A stretch of 64,000 nucleotides of DNA from Hydractinia symbiolongicarpus (lineage: Eukaryota > Cnidaria > Hydrozoa > Anthoathecata > Hydractiniidae), in NCBI RefSeq assembly GCF_029227915.1, contig NC_079884.1, forward strand, positions 29,886,001 through 29,950,000, written 5' to 3'. Below the pieces are notes generated by a model. It was not told the DNA's origin and searched no databases. It was given only the letters and a program-made list of their open reading frames with translations. Numbering within the stretch: the stretch's first letter is position 1; every line of letters begins with the position of its first letter. Below are positions 12,074 to 24,150 of this stretch, one piece after another. A program made the translations under genes and the position numbers.

Positions 12074-13022
12074 GATTAAACTTCTTTATTTCAGCGTCTC
12101 ATCAAAAATGAAAACATTTTTAAAAACTACAAGTCTCATGGGCTTTAGTGGTGAAATAATAATTTATAAAATCGTTCGGGAAATGAGTTTACACCCTGGG
12201 TACTTTCTTTGTATACTTTTGACTATACGGGCCGAGACCGGGATTTACGGGAAATCGTAGGTTTTCGTTTGCCGGCGATTAAACTTCTTTTATTCAGCGT
12301 CTCATCAAAAATGAAAACATTTTTGAAAACTAAAAGTCTCATGCGTTTTAGTGGTGAAAAAAAAATTTAAAAAGTCGTTCGGGAAATGAGTTTACTCCCT
12401 GGGTACTTTCTTTGTATACTTTTGATTATACGGGCCGAGTCCGGGGTTTACGGGAAATGGCGGGTTTTCGTTTGCCGGCGATTAAACTTCTTTTATTCAG
12501 CGTCTCATCAAAAATGAAAACATTTTTGAAAACTACAAGTCTCATGCGTTTTAGTGGTGAAAAGATAATTTAAAAAATCGTTTTGGGAAATGAGTTTACT
12601 CCCTGGCTACTTTCTTTGTATACTTTTGACTATACGGGCCGAGTCCGGGATTTACGGGAAATCGCAGGTTTTCGTTAGCCGGCGATTAAACTTCTTTTAT
12701 TCAGCGTCTCATCAAAAATGAAAACATTTTTGAAAACTACAAGTCTCATGCGTTTTAGTGGTGAAAAGAAAATTTAAAAAATCGTTTTGGAAATGAGTTT
12801 ACTCACAGGGTTCTTTCTTTGTATACATTCGACTATACGGGCCAAGCCCGGGATTTACGGTAAATCGCGGGTTTTTGTTTGCCGGCGATTAAACCACTTT
12901 CATTAAGCGTCTCATCAAAAATGAAAACATTTCTGAAAACTACAAATCTCACGCGTTTTAGTAGTGAAAAAATAATTTAAAAAATCGTTCGGGAAATGAG
13001 TTTACTCCCTGGGTACTTTCTT
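12074..13022 (+). repeat. Array segment duplicated from 3251-4199
   Basis: The offset is 8823 throughout. It has the same 8-mer start (CTTTATTTCAG) and the same skip of about two monomers. A difference is GAAAAAAAAATTTAAAAAGTCG at about 12357, where the left copy has GAAAAAATAATTT. Confidence 0.8.
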
Positions 13023-13901
13023 TGTATACTTTTGATTATACGGGCCGAATCCGGGGTTTACGGGAAATGGCGGGTTTTCGTTTGCCGGCGATTAAACTTC
13101 TTTTATTCAGCGGCTCATCAAAAATGAAAACATTTTTAAAAACTACAAGTCTCATGGGCTTTAGTGGTCAAATAATAATTTAAAAAATCGTTTGGGAAAT
13201 GAGTTTACTTCCTGGGTACTTTCTTTGTATTCTTTTGACTATACGGGCCGAGTCCGGGATTTACGGGAAATCGCAGGTTTTCGTTAGCCGGCGATTAAAC
13301 TTCTTTTATTCAGCGTCTCATCAAAAATGAAAACATTTTTGAAAACTACAAGTCTCATGCGTTTTAGTGGTGAAAAAAAAAATTAAAAAATCGTTCGGGA
13401 AATGAGTTTAACCTCTGGGTACTTTCTTTGTATACATTCGACTACAATGGCCAAGCCCGGGATTTAGGGGAAATCGCTGGTTTTCGTTTGCCGGCGATTG
13501 AGCCTCTTTCATTAAGCGTCTCATCAAAAATAAAAACGTTTTTGAAAACTACAAGTCTTATGCATTTTAGTGGTGAAAAAATAATTTAAAAAATCGTTCG
13601 GAAAATGAGTTTACTCCCTGGGTACTTTCTTTGTATACTTTTGACAATACGCGCCGAGTCCGGGATTTACGAAAAATCGCGGGTTTTCGTTTGCCGGCGA
13701 TTAAACTTCTTTTATTCAGCGTCCCATCAAAAATGAAAACATTTTTGGAAACTACAAGTCTCATGCGTTTTAGTGGTGAAAAAATATTACAAAAAATCGT
13801 TCGGGAAATGCGTTTACTCCCTGGGTACTTTCTTTGTATACTTTTGACTATACGGGCCAAGCCCGGGATTTACGGGAAATGGCGGGTTTTCGTTTGCCGG
13901 C
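13023..13901 (+). repeat. Mixed monomers linking the left blocks
   Basis: Monomers with private changes (GGCCGAATCCGGGG at 13045, GTGGTCAAATAATAATTT at 13165) precede the segment shared with 5304-5766. No gene or other element is seen. Confidence 0.7.
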
Positions 13902-15119
13902 GATTAAACTTGTTTTATTCAGTGTATCATCAAAAATGAAAACATTTTTGAAAACTACAAGTCTCATGCGTTTTAGTGGTGAAAAGATAATTTAAAAAAT
14001 CGTTTTGGAAATGAGTTTACTCACAGGGTTCTTTCTTTGTATACATTCGACTATTCGGGCCAAGTCCGGGATTTACGGGAAATCGCAGGCTTTTGTTTGC
14101 CGGCGATTAAACCACTTTCATTAAACGTCTCATCAAAAACGAAAACATTTCTAAAAACTACAAGTCTCATGCGTTTTAGTGGTGAAAAAATAATTTAAAA
14201 AATCGTTCGGGAAATGAGTTTACTCCCTGGGTACTTTCTTTGTATACTTTTGACTATACGGGCCAAGCCCGGGATTTACGGGAAATGGCGGGTTTTCGTT
14301 TGCCGGCGATTAAACTTGTTTTATTCAGTGTATCATCAAAAATGAAAACATTTTTGAAAACTACAAGTCTCATGCGTTTTAGTGGTGAAAAGATAATTTA
14401 AAAAATCGTTTTGGAAATGAGTTTACTCACAGGGTACTTTCTTTGTATACATTCGACTATACGGGCCAAGTCCGGGATTTACGGGAAATCGCGGGCTTTT
14501 GTTTGCCGGCGATTAAACCACTTTCATTAAACGTCTCATCAAAAACGAAAACATTTCTAAAAACTACAAGTCTCATGCGTTTTAGTGGTGAAAAGATAAT
14601 TTAAAAAATCGTTTTGGGAAATGAGTTTACTCCCTGGGTACTTTCTTTGTATACTTTTGACTATACGCGCCGAGTCCGGGATTTACGGGAAATCGCAGGT
14701 TTTCGTTAGCCGGCGATTAAACTTCTTTTATTCAGCGTCTCATCAAAAATGAAAACATTTTTGAAAACTACAAGTCTCATGCGTTTTAGTAGTGAAAAGA
14801 TAATTTAAAAAATCGTTTTGGAAATGAGTTTACTCACAGGGTTCTTTCTTTGTATACATTCGACCATACGGGCCAAGTCCGGGATTTACGGGAAATCGCG
14901 GGCTTTTGTTTGCCGGCGATTAAACCACTTTCATTAAACGTCTCATCAAAAACGAAAACATTTCTAAAAACTACAAGTCTCATGCGTTTTAGTGGTGAAA
15001 AAATAATTTAAAAAATCGTTCGGGAAATGAGTTTACTCCCTGGGTACTTTCTTTGTATACTTTTGACTATACGGGCCGAGTCCGGGATTTAGGGAAGTCG
15101 CGGGTTTTCGTTTGCCGGC
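13902..15119 (+). repeat. Dimer array, three copies of about 406 bp
   Basis: Starts carrying CTTGTTTTATTCAGTGTATC at 13902 and 14308 are 406 bases apart. Partners carrying CCACTTTCATTAAACGTCTC and AAAAACGAAAACATTTC lie at 14105, 14511 and 14918. The third copy has a standard first unit in place of the TGTATC type, so it is a hybrid. Confidence 0.8.
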
Positions 15120-15322
15120 GATTAAACTTCTTTTATTCAGCGTCTCATCAAAAATGAAAACATTTTTAAAAACTACAAATCTCATGGGCTTAAGTGGTGA
15201 AAAAATAATTTAAAAAATCGTTTGGGAAATGAGTTTACACCCTGGGTACTTTCTTTGTATACTTTTGACTATGCGGGCCGTGTCCAGGATTTACGGGAAA
15301 TCGCAGGTTTTCGTTTGCCGGC
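15120..15322 (+). repeat. Single divergent monomer
   Basis: A 203-bp unit with GGGCTTAAGTGG, GACTATGCGGGCCG and GTCCAGGAT. It bridges the dimer and tetramer arrays. The preceding unit (14918) is 202 bp because of ATTTAGGGAAGTCG. Confidence 0.7.
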
Positions 15323-16941
15323 GATTAAACTTCTTTTATTCAGCGTCTCATAAAAAATGAAAACATTTTTGAAAACTACAAGTCTCATGCGTTTTAGTGG
15401 TAAAAAAATAATTAAAAAATCGTTCGGGAAATGAGTTTACTCCCTGGGTACTTTCTTTGTATACTTTTGATTATACGGGCCGAGTCCGGGTTTACGGGAA
15501 ATGGCGGGTTTTCGTTTGCCGGCGATTAAACTTCTTTTATTCAGCGTGTCAACAAAAATGAAAACATTTTTAAAAACTACAAGTCTCATGCGTTTTAGTG
15601 GTAAAAAGATAATTTAAAAAATCGTTTTGGAAATGACTTTACTCACAGGGTACTTTCTTTGTATACATTCCACTATACGGGCCAAGCCCGGGATTTACGG
15701 GAAATCGCGGGTTTTCGTTTGCCGGCGATTAAACCACTTTCATTAAGCGTCTCATCAAAAATGAAAACATTTCTGAAAACTACAAGTCTCACGCGTTTTA
15801 GTGGTGAAAAATAATTTAAAAAATCGTTCGGGAAATGAGTTTACTCCCTGGTTACTTTCTTTGTATACTTTTCACTACACGGGCCAAGTCCGGGACTTAC
15901 GGGAAGTCGCAGGTTTTCGTTTGCCGGCGATTAAACTCCTTTAATTCAGCGTCTCATCAAAAATGAAAACATTTTTAAAAACTACAAGTCTCATGGGCTT
16001 TAGTGGTGAAATAATAATTTATAAAATCGTTCGGGAAATGAGTTTACACCCTGGGTACTTTCTTTGTATACTTTTGACTATACGGGCCGAGACCGGGATT
16101 TACGGGAAATCGCAGGTTTTCGTTTGCCGGCGATTAAACTTCTTTTATTCAGCGTCTCATCAAAAATGAAAACATTTTTGAAAACTACAAGTCTCATGCG
16201 TTTTAGTGGTAAAAAAATAATTAAAAAATCGTTCGGGAAATGAGTTTACTCCCTGGGTACTTTCTTTGTATACTTTTGATTATACGGGCCGAGTCCGGGT
16301 TTACGGGAAATGGCGGGTTTTCGTTTGCCGGCGATTAAACTTCTTTTATTCAGCGTGTCAACAAAAATGAAAACATTTTTAAAAACTACAAGTCTCATGC
16401 GTTTTAGTGGTAAAAAGATAATTTAAAAAATCGTTTTGGAAATGAGTTTACTCACAGGGTACTTTCTTTGTATACATTCCACTATACGGGCCAAGCCCGG
16501 GATTTACGGGAAATCGCGGGTTTTCGTTTGCCGGCGATTAAACCACTTTCATTAAGCGTCTCATCAAAAATGAAAACATTTCTGAAAACTACAAGTCTCA
16601 TGCGTTTTAGTGGTGAAAAAATAATTTAAAAAATCGTTCGGGAAATGAGTTTACTCCCTGGTTACTTTCTTTGTATACTTTTCACTACACGGGCCAAGTC
16701 CGGGACTTACAAGAAGTCGCGGGTTTTCGTTTGCCGGCGATTAAACTCCTTTAATTCAGCGTCTCATCAAAAATGAAAACATTTTTAAAAACTACAAGTC
16801 TCATGGGCTTTAGTGGTGAAATAAAAATTTAAAAAATCGTTCGGGAAATGAGTTTACACCCTGGGTACTTTCTTTGTATACTTTTGACTATACGGGCCGA
16901 GACCGGGATTTACGGGAAATCGTAGGTTTTCGTTTGCCGGC
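15323..16941 (+). repeat. Tetramer duplication (809 + 810 bp)
   Basis: Units at 15323, 15524, 15727 and 15929 recur at 16132, 16333, 16536 and 16739. Markers are a 2-bp-short first unit (GTAAAAAAATAATTAAAAAATCG plus GTCCGGGTTTACGG), GCGTGTCAACAAAAATG, CATTCCACTATACGG and CTCCTTTAATTCAG. A 1-bp deletion (GAAAAATAATTT, about 15805) separates the copies. Confidence 0.85.
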
Positions 16942-18400
16942 GATTAAACTTCTTTTATTCAGCGTCTCATCAAAAATGAAAACATTTTTGAAAACTAAAA
17001 GTCTCATGCGTTTTAGTGGTGAAAAAATAATTTAAAAAATCGTTCGGGAAATGAGTTTACTCCCTGGGTACTTTCTTTGTATACTTTTGATTATACGGGC
17101 CGAGTCCGGGGTTTACGGGAAATGGCGGGTTTTCGTTTGCCGGCGATTAAACTTCTTTTATTCAGCGTCTCATCAAAAATGAAAACATTTTTAAAAACTA
17201 CAAGTCTCATGGGCTTTAGTGGTCAAATAATAATTTAAAAAATCGTTTGGGAAATGAGTTTACTCCCTGGTTACTTTCTTTGTATTCTTTTGACTATACG
17301 GGCCGAGTCCGGGATTTACGGGAAATCGCAGGTTTTCGTTAGCCGGCGATTAAACTTCTTTTATTCAGCGTCTCATCAAAAATGAAAACATTTTTAAAAA
17401 CTACAAGTCTCATGCGTTTTAGTGGTGGAAAGATAATTTAAAATATCGTTTTGGAAATGAGTTTACTCACAGGGTTCTTTCTTTGTATACATTCGACTAT
17501 ACGGGCCAAGCCCGGGATTTACGGTAAATTGCGGGTTTTTGTTTGCCGGCGATTAGACCACTTTCATTAAGCGTCTCATCAAAAATGAAAACATTTCTGA
17601 AAACTACAAATCTCACGCGTTTTAGTGGTGAAGAAATAATTTAAAAAATCGTTCGGGAAATGAGTTTACTCCCTGGGTACTTTCTTTGTATACTTTTGAC
17701 TATACGGGCCGAGTCTGGGATTTACGGGAAATCGCGGGTTTTCGTTTGCCGGTGATTAAATTTCTTTTACTCAGCGTCTCATCAAAAATGAAAACATTTT
17801 TAAAAACTACAAGTGTCATGCGCTTTTGTGGTGAAATAATAATTTGAAAAATCGTTTTGGAAATGAGTTTACTCACAGGGCTCTTTCTTTGTATACATTC
17901 GACTATACGGGCCAAGCCCGGGATTTACGGTAAATCACGGGTTTTTGTTTGCCGGCGATTAAACCACTTTCATTAAGCGTCTCATCAAAAATGAAAACAT
18001 TTCTAAAAACTACAAATCTCACGCGTTTTAGTGGTGAAAAAATAATTTAAAAAATCGTTCTGGAAATGAGTTTACTCCCTGGGTACTTTCTTTGTATACT
18101 TTTGACTATACAGGCCGAGTCCGGAATTTACGGGAAATCGCAGTTTTTCGTTTGCCGGCGTTTAAACTTCTTTTATTCAGCGTCTCATCAAAAATGAAAA
18201 CAAGTTTGAAGACTACAAGTCTCATGCGTTTTAGTGGTGAAAAGATAATTTTGAAAAATCGTTGTGGAAATGAGTTTACTCACAGGGTACTTTCTTTGTA
18301 TACATTCGAGTATACGGGCCAAGCCCGGGATTTACGGGAAATCGCGGGTTTTCGTTTGCCGGCGATTAAACCACTTTCATTAAGCGTCTCATCAAAAATG
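16942..18400 (+). repeat. Mixed divergent monomers
   Basis: Many private substitutions accumulate here: GAGTCTGGGATT, GTGATTAAATTTC, CATGCGCTTTTGTGG, CACGGGTTTTTG and GGCGTTTAAAC. No clean higher-order period is visible. The longest open frame of the window (18092-18457) lies across two monomers here and is not considered a gene. Confidence 0.7.
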
Positions 18401-21400
18401 AAAACATTTCTGAAAACTACAAGTCTCATGCGTTTTAGTGGTGAAAAAATAATTTAAAAAATCGTTCGGGAAATGAGTTTACTCCCTGGGTACTTTCTTT
18501 GTATACTTTTCACTATACGGGCTGATCCGGGATTTACGGGAAATTGCAGGTTTTCGTTTGGCGGCGATTAAACTTCTTTTATTCAGCGTCTCATCAAAAT
18601 TGAAAACATTTTTGAAAACTACAAGTCTCATGCGTTTTGGTGGTGAAAAAATAATTTAAAAAATCGTTCGGGAAATGAGTTAACTCCCTGGGTACTTTCT
18701 TTGTATACTTTTGACTATGTGGGCTGAGTCCGGGGTTTACGGGAAATGGAGGGTTTTCGTTTGCCGGCGATTAAACCTCTTTTATTCAGCGTCTCATCAA
18801 AAATGAAAACATTTTTGAAAACTACAAGTCTCATGCGTTTTAGTGGTGAAAAAATAATTTAAAAAATCGTTCGGGAAATGAGTTAACTCACAGGGTACTT
18901 TCTTTGTATACATTTGACTATGCGGGCCGAGTCCGGGGTTTACGGGAAATGGCGGGTTTTCGTTTGCCGGCGATTAAACCTCTTTTATTCAGCGTCTCAT
19001 CAAAAATGAAAACATTTTTGAAAACTACAAGTCTCAAGCGTTTCAGTGGTGAAAAGATAATTTAAAAAATCGTTTTGGAAATGATTTTACTCACAGGGTA
19101 CTTTCTTTGTATACATTCGACTATACGGGCCAAGCCCGGGATTTACGGGAAATGGCGGGTTTTCGTTTGCCGGCAATTAAACCTCTTTTATTCAGCGTCT
19201 CATCAAAAATGAAAACATTTTTGAAAACTACAAGTCTCAAGCGTTTCAGTGGTGAAAAGATAATTTAAAAAATCGTTTTGGAAATGATTTTACTCACAGG
19301 GTACTTTCTTTGTATACATTCGACTATACGGGCCAAGCCCGGGATTTACGGGAAGTGGCGGGTTTTCGTTTGCCGGCGATTAAACTTCTTTTATTCAGCG
19401 TCTCATCAAAAATGAAAACATTTTTGAAAACTACAAGTCTCAAGCGTTTTAGTGGTGAAAAGATAATTTAAAAATTCGTTCGGAAATGAGTTTACTCACT
19501 GGGTACTTTCTTTGTATACTTTTGACTATACGGGCCGAGTCCGGGATTTACGGGAAATCGAAGGTTTTCGTTTGCCGGCGATTAAACTTCTTTTATTCAG
19601 CGTCTCATCAAAAACGAAAACATTTTTAAAAACTGCAAGTCTCATGCGTTTTAGTGGTGAAAAAATAATTTAAAAAATCGTTCGGGAAATGAGTTTACTC
19701 CCTGGGTACTTTCTTTGTATACTTTTCACTATACGGGCCGAGTCCGGGATTTACGGGAAATCGCAGGTTTTCGTTTGCCGGCGATTAAACTTCTTTTATT
19801 CAGCGTCTCATCAAAATTTAAAACATTTTTGAAAACTACAAGTCTCATGCGTTTTAGTGGTGAAAAAATAATTTAAAAAATCGTTCAGGAAATGAGCTAA
19901 CTCCCTGGGTACTTTCTTTGTATACTTTTGACTATGCGGGCCGAGTCCGGGGTTTACTGGAAATGGCGGGTTTTCGTTTGCCGGCGATTAAACCTCTTTT
20001 ATTCAGCGTCTCATCAAAAATGAAAACATTTTTGAAAACTACAAGTCTCAAGCGTTTTAGTGGTGAAAAAATAATTTAAAAATTCGTTCGGAAATGAGTT
20101 TACTCACTGGGTACTTTCTTTGTATACTTTTGACTATACGGGCCGAGTCCGGGATTTACGGGAAATCGCATGTTTTCGTTTGCCGGCGATTAAACTTCTT
20201 TTATTCAGCGTCTCATCAAAAATGAAAACATTTTTAAAAACTGCAAGTCTCATGCGTTTTAGTGGTGAAAAAGTAATTTAAAAAATCGTTCGGGAAATGA
20301 GTTTACTCCCTGGGTACTTTCTTTGTATACTTTTGACTATACAGGCCGAGTCCAGGATTTACGAGAAATCGCAGGTTTTCGTTTGCCGGCGATTAAACTT
20401 CTTTTATTCAGCGTCTCATCAAAAATGAAAACATTTTTGAAAACTACAAGTCTCATTTGTTTTAGTGGTGAAAAAATAATTTAAAAAATCGTTCGGGAAA
20501 TGAGTTTACTCCCTGGGTACTTTCTTTGTATACTTTTGACTATACGGGCCGAGTCCGGGATTTACGAGAAATCGCAGGTTTTCGTTTGCCGGCGATTAAA
20601 CTTCTTTTATTCAGCGTCTCATCAAAAATGAAAACATTTTTGAAAACTACAAGTCTCATGCGTTTTAGTGGTGAAAAAATAATATAAAAAATTGTTCGGG
20701 AAATGAGTTTACTCCCTGGGTACTTTCTTTGTATTCTTTTCACTATACGGGCCGAGTCCGGGATTTACGAAAAATCGCAGGTTTTCGTTTGCCGGCGATT
20801 AAACTTCTTTTATTCAGCGTCTCATCAAAATTGAAAACATTTTTGAAAACTACAAGTCTCATGCGTTTTAGTGGTGAAAAAATAATTTAAAAAATCGTTC
20901 GGGAAATGAGCTAACTCCCTGGGTACTTTCTTTGTATACTTTTGATTATGCGGGCCGAGTCCGGGGTTTACGGGAAATGGCGGGTTTTCGTTTGCCGGCG
21001 ATTAAACCTCTTTTATTCAGCGTCTCATCAAAAATGAAAACATTTTTGAAAACTACAAGTCTCAAGCGTTTTAGTGATGAAAAAATAATTTAAAAATTCG
21101 TTCGGAAATGAGTTTACTCACTGGGTACTTTCTTTGTATACTTTTGACTATACGGGCCGAGTCCGGGATTTACGGGAAATCGCAGGTTTTCGTTTGCCGG
21201 CGATTAAACTTCTTTTATTCAGCGTCTCATCAAAAATGAAAACATTTTTAAAAACTGCAAGTCTCATGCGTTTTAGTGGTGAAAAAAAAATTTAAAAAAT
21301 CGTTCCGGAAATGAGTTTACTTCCTGGGTACTTCCTTTGTATACTTTTGACTATACGGGCCAAGCTCGGGATTTACGGGAAATTGCGGGTTTTCGTTTGC
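18400..21400 (+). repeat. Mixed region with 5- and 6-monomer repeats
   Basis: TCATCAAAATTGAAAAC-type units at 18594, 19811 and about 20825 are spaced 1217 and 1014 bases. Markers AATTCGTTCGGAAATG at 20081 and 21095, and CACTATACGGGCC at 19728 and 20742, are 1014 apart (five monomers). Two adjacent near-identical monomers with GCGTTTCAGTGG and GATTTTACTC lie about 203 bases apart (19041 and 19244). Confidence 0.75.
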
Positions 21401-24150
21401 CAGCGATTAAACTTCTTTTATTTAGCGTCTCATCAAAAATGAAAACATTTTTGAAAACTACAAGTCTCATGCGTTTTAGTGGTGAAAAGATAATATAAAA
21501 AATTGTTCGGGAAATGAGTTTACTCCCTGGTACTTTATTTGTATACTTTTGACTGTACGGGCAAAGCCCGGGATTTACGGGAAATGGCGGGTTTTCGTTT
21601 GCCGGCAGTTAAACTTCTTTTATTCAGTGTCTCATCAAAAATGAAAACATTTTTGAAAACTACAAGTCTCATGCGTTTTAGTGGTGAAAAGATAATTTAA
21701 AAAATCGTTTTGGAAATGAGTTTACTCATAGGGTACTTTCTTTGTATACATTTGACTATACCGGCCAAGCCCGGGATTTACGGGAAATCGCGGGTTTTCG
21801 TGTTCCGGCGATTAAACCACTTTCATTAAGCGTCTCATCAAAAATGAAAAAATTTCTGAAAACTACAAGTCTCACGCGTTTTAGTGGTGAAATAATAATT
21901 TTAAAAATCGTTCGGGAAATGAGTTTACACCCTGGGTACTTTCTTTGTATACTTTTGACTATACGGGCCGAGTCCGGGATTTAAAGGAAATCGTAGGTTT
22001 TCGTTTGCCGGCGATTAAACTTCTTTTATTCAGCGTCTCATCAAAAATGAAAACATTTTTGAAAACTACAAGTCTCATGCGTTTTAGTGGTGAAAAGATA
22101 ATTTAAAAAATCGTTTTGGAAATGAGTTTACTCACAGGGTACTTTCTTTGTATACATTCGACTATACGGGCCAAGCCCGGGATTTACGGGAAATCGCGGG
22201 TTTTCGTTTGCCGGCGATTAAACCACTTTCATTAAGCGTCTCATCAAAAATGAAAACATTTCTGAAAACTACAAGTCTCATGCGTTTTAGTGGTGAAAAA
22301 ATAATTTAAAAAATCGTTCGGGAAATGAGTTTACTCCCTGGGTACTTTCTTTGTATACTTTTGACTATACGGACCGAGTCCGGGATTTACGGGAAATCGC
22401 GGGTTTTCGTTTGCCGGCGATTAAACTTCTTTTATTCTGCGTCTCATCAAAAATGAAAACATTTTTAAAAACTACAAGTCTCATGGGCTTTAGTGGTGAA
22501 ATAATAATTTAAAAAATCATTTGGGAAATGAGTTTACTCCCTGGGTACTTTCTTTGTATACTTTTGACTATACGGGCCGAGTCCGGGATTTACGGGAAAT
22601 CGCAGGTTTTCGTTTGCCGACGATTAAACTTCTTTTATTCAGCGTCTCATCAAAAATGAAAACATTTTTAAAAACTACAAGTCTCATGCGTTTTAGTGGT
22701 GAAAAAATAATTTAAAAAATCGTTCGGGAAATGAGCTAACTCCCTGGCTACTTTCTTTGTATACTTTTGACTATGCGGGCCGTGTCCGGGGTTTACGGGA
22801 AATGGCGGGTTTTCGTTTGCCGGTGATTAAACCTCTTTTATTCAGCGTCTCATCAAAAATGAAAACATTTTTGAAAACTACAAGTCTCAAGCGTTTTAGT
22901 GGTGAAAAGATAATTTAAAAAATCGTTCGGAAAATGAGTTTACTCCCTGGGTACTTTCTTTGTATACTTTTGATTATACGGGCCGAGTCCGGGATTTACG
23001 GGAAATCGCAGGTTTTCGTTTGCCGGCGATTAAACTTCTTTTATTCAGCGTCTCATCAAAAATGAAAACATTTTTAAAAACTGCAAGTCTCATGCGTTTT
23101 AGTGGTGAAAAAATAATTTAAAAAATCGTTCGGGAAATGAGTTTACTCCCTGGGTACTTTCTTTGTATACTTTTGACTATACAGGCCGAGTCCGGGATTT
23201 ACGAGAAATCGCAGGTTTTCGTTTGCCGGCGATTAAACTTCTTTTATTCAGCGTCTCATCAAAAATGAAAACATTTTTGAAAACTACAAGTCTCATGCGT
23301 TTTAGTGGTGAAAAAATAATATAAAAAATTGTTCGGGAAATGAGTTTACTCCCTGGTACTTTATTTGTATACTTTTGACATTACGGGCCAAGCCCGGGAT
23401 TTACGGGAAATGGCGGGTTTTCGTTTGCCGGCAGTTAAACTTCTTTTATTCATTGTCTCATCAAAAATGAAAACATTTTTGAAAACTACAAGTCTCATGC
23501 GTTTTAGTGGTGAAAAGATAATTTAAAAAATCGTTTTGGAAATGAGTTTACTCACAGGGTACTTTTTTTGTATACATTCGACTATACCGGCCAAGCCCGG
23601 GATTTACGGGAAATCGCGGGTTTTCGTGTTCCGGCGATTAAACCACTTTCATTAAGCGTCTCATCAAAAATGAAAAAATTTCTGAAAACTACAAGTCTCA
23701 CGCGTTTTAGTGGTGAAATAATAATTTTAAAAATCGTTCGGGAAATAAGTTTACACCCTGGGTACTTTCTTTGTATACTTTTGACTATACGGGCCGAGTC
23801 CGGGATTTACGGGAAATCGTAGGTTTTCGCTTGCCGGCGATTAAACTTCTTTTATTCAGCGTCTCATCAAAAATGAAAACATTTTTGAAAACTACAAGTC
23901 TCATGCGTTTTAGTGGTGAAAAGATAATTTAAAAAATCGTTTTGGAAATGAGTTTACTCACAGGGTACTTTCTTTGTATACATTCGACTATACGGGCCAA
24001 GCCCGGGATTTACGGGAAATCGCGGGTTTTCGTTTGCCGGCGATTAAACCACTTTCATTAAGCGTCTCATCAAAAATGAAAACATTTCTGAAAACTACAA
24101 GTCTCATGCGTTTTAGTGGTGAAAAAATAATTTAAAAAATCGTTCGGGAA
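21400..24150 (+). repeat. 9-monomer duplication, offset 1826 bp
   Basis: About 21500-22325 is repeated at 23326-24151. Shared variants are a 2-base-shorter CTCCCTGGTACTTTATTTG, GCCGGCAGTTAAAC, CGACTATACCGGCC, CGTGTTCCGG and ATGAAAAAATTTCTG. Between them lie units of the GAGCTAACTCC lineage. No other feature is seen. Confidence 0.8.

Noticed and set aside
18092-18457. Longest open frame (121 codons) and other frames of 60-102 codons throughout the window
   Set aside because: All are translations of the satellite. They recur at monomer spacing and start and stop at fixed monomer positions. They vary by frame-changing indels, and 203 is not a multiple of three. No frame resembles a known protein family.
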